Positions 6,651 to 7,403 of a stretch of 7,403 bases of DNA are shown here, one piece after another (position 1 is the first letter of the stretch; each line of letters begins with the position of its first letter). This DNA is from Thermoflavifilum sp. Lineage in GTDB: Bacteria > Bacteroidota > Bacteroidia > Chitinophagales > Chitinophagaceae. The translations under genes were made by a program, and so were the position numbers. Below the pieces are notes generated by a model. It was not told the origin of the DNA, searched no databases, and saw nothing but the letters and a program-made list of their open reading frames with translations. The DNA is taken from the NCBI GenBank assembly GCA_019683625.1, contig JADGHY010000103.1, positions 1 to 7,403 on the forward strand, written 5' to 3'.

Positions 6651-7011
6651 ATGGCTGCCATTGTGCCTGCAAGTCAAATATCTTTTCTCCCAAAACCCAT
6701 TTTTCACCTTGCTGAGCAAAAGCTAATCTTTGCTGAAAGCTATCCATCAACTTTTCCCAAGCCTGCACTACTGGATTGGCCGCATCCATGGCCTGTTTTT
6801 TAGCAAAAGAAAAATCTTCTCCCACTTCCATGATCATGCACAGGCGGTTTCCTGCCCGATAAATTTCCATCTGAAGGATACCCGCGTCCCGAATGCTTTT
6901 TAACACCTCAGGCCACACTTCCCGATGATAAGCCTCATATCGGGCAATTTTTTCCGGATCATCCTGCAAATCCAGAAACAGGCAATATCTCCGCTGAACC
7001 TGATTTTGCAT
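6649..7011 (-). CDS. L-rhamnose mutarotase family protein
   Basis: The product resembles the RhaM family (dimeric alpha/beta-barrel, about 105-115 residues), which interconverts the anomers of L-rhamnose or a related deoxysugar such as L-fucose in the cytoplasm. With the ATG at 7011 it has 120 residues. RRYCLFLDLQDDPE (7-20) forms the first strand, and YHREVWPEVL (28-37) holds H29, in the place of the catalytic histidine of E. coli RhaM (H22). GILQMEIYRAGNRLCMIMEV (44-63) is the conserved core, and W85 in AWEKLM aligns with a family tryptophan. The frame is open upstream to an ATG at 7074, but this would add a hydrophobic 21-residue extension not expected in the family, so 7011 is preferred; the upstream sequence has no clear Shine-Dalgarno. 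No other deoxysugar catabolic gene is in the window, so rhamnose versus fucose cannot be settled. The gene converges on hsp20. Confidence 0.87.
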   Translation of the reverse strand: MQNQVQRRYCLFLDLQDDPEKIARYEAYHREVWPEVLKSIRDAGILQMEIYRAGNRLCMIMEVGEDFSFAKKQAMDAANPVVQAWEKLMDSFQQRLAFAQQGEKWVLGEKIFDLQAQWQP

Positions 7012-7156
7012 AAAGCATATAGATAAAAATTGAGGCATGAAAGTTTTTCCGGGAAAAGATAAAAAGATTTTCAAGATTTGGCATTATATTTATCAAAGAA
7101 AAGTGGGGTATGAAGGTGATGTTTGCCTGGAGATTTTACCCTAAACATCATGAGCC
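7012..7156. promoter_or_regulatory. Divergent intergenic region between the mutarotase and a membrane-protein gene
   Basis: These 145 AT-rich bases separate two divergently read genes and must hold promoters for one or both. TATATTTA (7085-7092, plus) and TATCTTTT on the minus strand (7048-7055) each differ from TAnnTTTG at one fixed position, but neither has a convincing -33 element. No operator is recognised. Confidence 0.3.
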
Positions 7157-7403
7157 ATGTTCAAGATTCACTATCCCACTCAGGATGAGCTCGTCGTGGC
7201 CAGTATTCCGTTCCTGGCTTATGCCGGCACAGCTGTGCTGCTTGTCACCGGCGGATGCTTAGCCGTTTTTGCACCGCCACTTGTCACGGCTGCAAAACCC
7301 GTGGGCCTGGTATTGATTGCCGGAGCTTTATGGTTTGCCTGCCTGGGAATTCATCGAAAAGAGCTCGTGGTCAAACGCAATCTCCAGGTGATGTATTATA
7401 TCC
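7157..7403 (+). CDS. Unidentified membrane protein, 3' end missing
   Basis: The frame opens at ATG 7157, directly after an in-frame TGA at 7151-7153, and stays open to the window edge, giving 82 residues. The start MFKIHYPTQDELVV is soluble-looking. Two hydrophobic segments follow, about residues 15-37 (ASIPFLAYAGTAVLLVTGG and on) and 48-66 (PVGLVLIAGALWFACLGI). After them the chain turns basic (HRKELVVKRN) and then strand-like (LQVMYYI). Two membrane helices followed by a basic strand could mean a membrane-anchored domain such as a PH-like fold, but this is only a guess and I do not recognise the family. Codon choice resembles that of the neighbouring genes, and no alternative frame is open over the whole stretch. 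No strong ribosome site precedes it. Confidence 0.62.
   Translation, partial: MFKIHYPTQDELVVASIPFLAYAGTAVLLVTGGCLAVFAPPLVTAAKPVGLVLIAGALWFACLGIHRKELVVKRNLQVMYYI

Noticed and set aside
7110..7262. A small open frame starting MKVMFAWRFYP upstream of the right-edge gene
   Set aside because: It overlaps the longer membrane-protein frame in another phase, and its product turns into residues typical of a shifted reading, so it is not supported.

Overview
The window looks like ordinary chromosomal DNA of a member of the Bacteroidota, most likely close to the Chitinophagaceae. This is an inference. It rests on the protein styles (a 313-residue lactate-dehydrogenase-like malate dehydrogenase, a mutarotase beginning RRYCLFLDL, a relaxed lipobox followed by QSD), on the mostly weak Shine-Dalgarno sites, and on a good match to the Bacteroidota -7 promoter element TAnnTTTG upstream of mdh. 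No mobile element, CRISPR array, tRNA or rRNA is visible, and no gap between genes exceeds 160 bases.

Layout, left to right. A 5'-truncated exported thioredoxin-fold protein (1-503, +) is followed by malate dehydrogenase mdh (607-1548, +), which has its own candidate promoter and a strong intrinsic terminator. Converging on that terminator is a compact minus-strand group, read right to left: a DedA-family membrane protein (4579-3938), a major facilitator transporter (3924-2665) and a GT9 heptosyltransferase-like glycosyltransferase (2647-1613). The gaps are 13 and 17 bases, so they probably form one operon. Divergent from DedA is a predicted lipoprotein of the glucose/sorbosone dehydrogenase family (4698-6002, +). 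Next come a small heat-shock protein (6160-6615, +) with an unusually complete Shine-Dalgarno sequence and an intrinsic terminator, a convergent L-rhamnose mutarotase family gene (7011-6649, -), and the start of an unidentified membrane protein (7157 to the window end, +).

The genes do not form one pathway. The DedA, MFS and GT9 group suggests cell-envelope work: DedA proteins are linked to undecaprenyl-phosphate recycling and GT9 enzymes to lipopolysaccharide or related glycans, while the transporter's substrate is unknown. The sugar dehydrogenase and the mutarotase both act on sugars but are separate transcription units. I found no convincing undescribed system. The points most worth checking are the envelope operon, the cysteine cluster of the GT9 enzyme, the start codons of hsp20 and the mutarotase, the cofactor and export of the sugar dehydrogenase, and the unidentified gene at the right edge.
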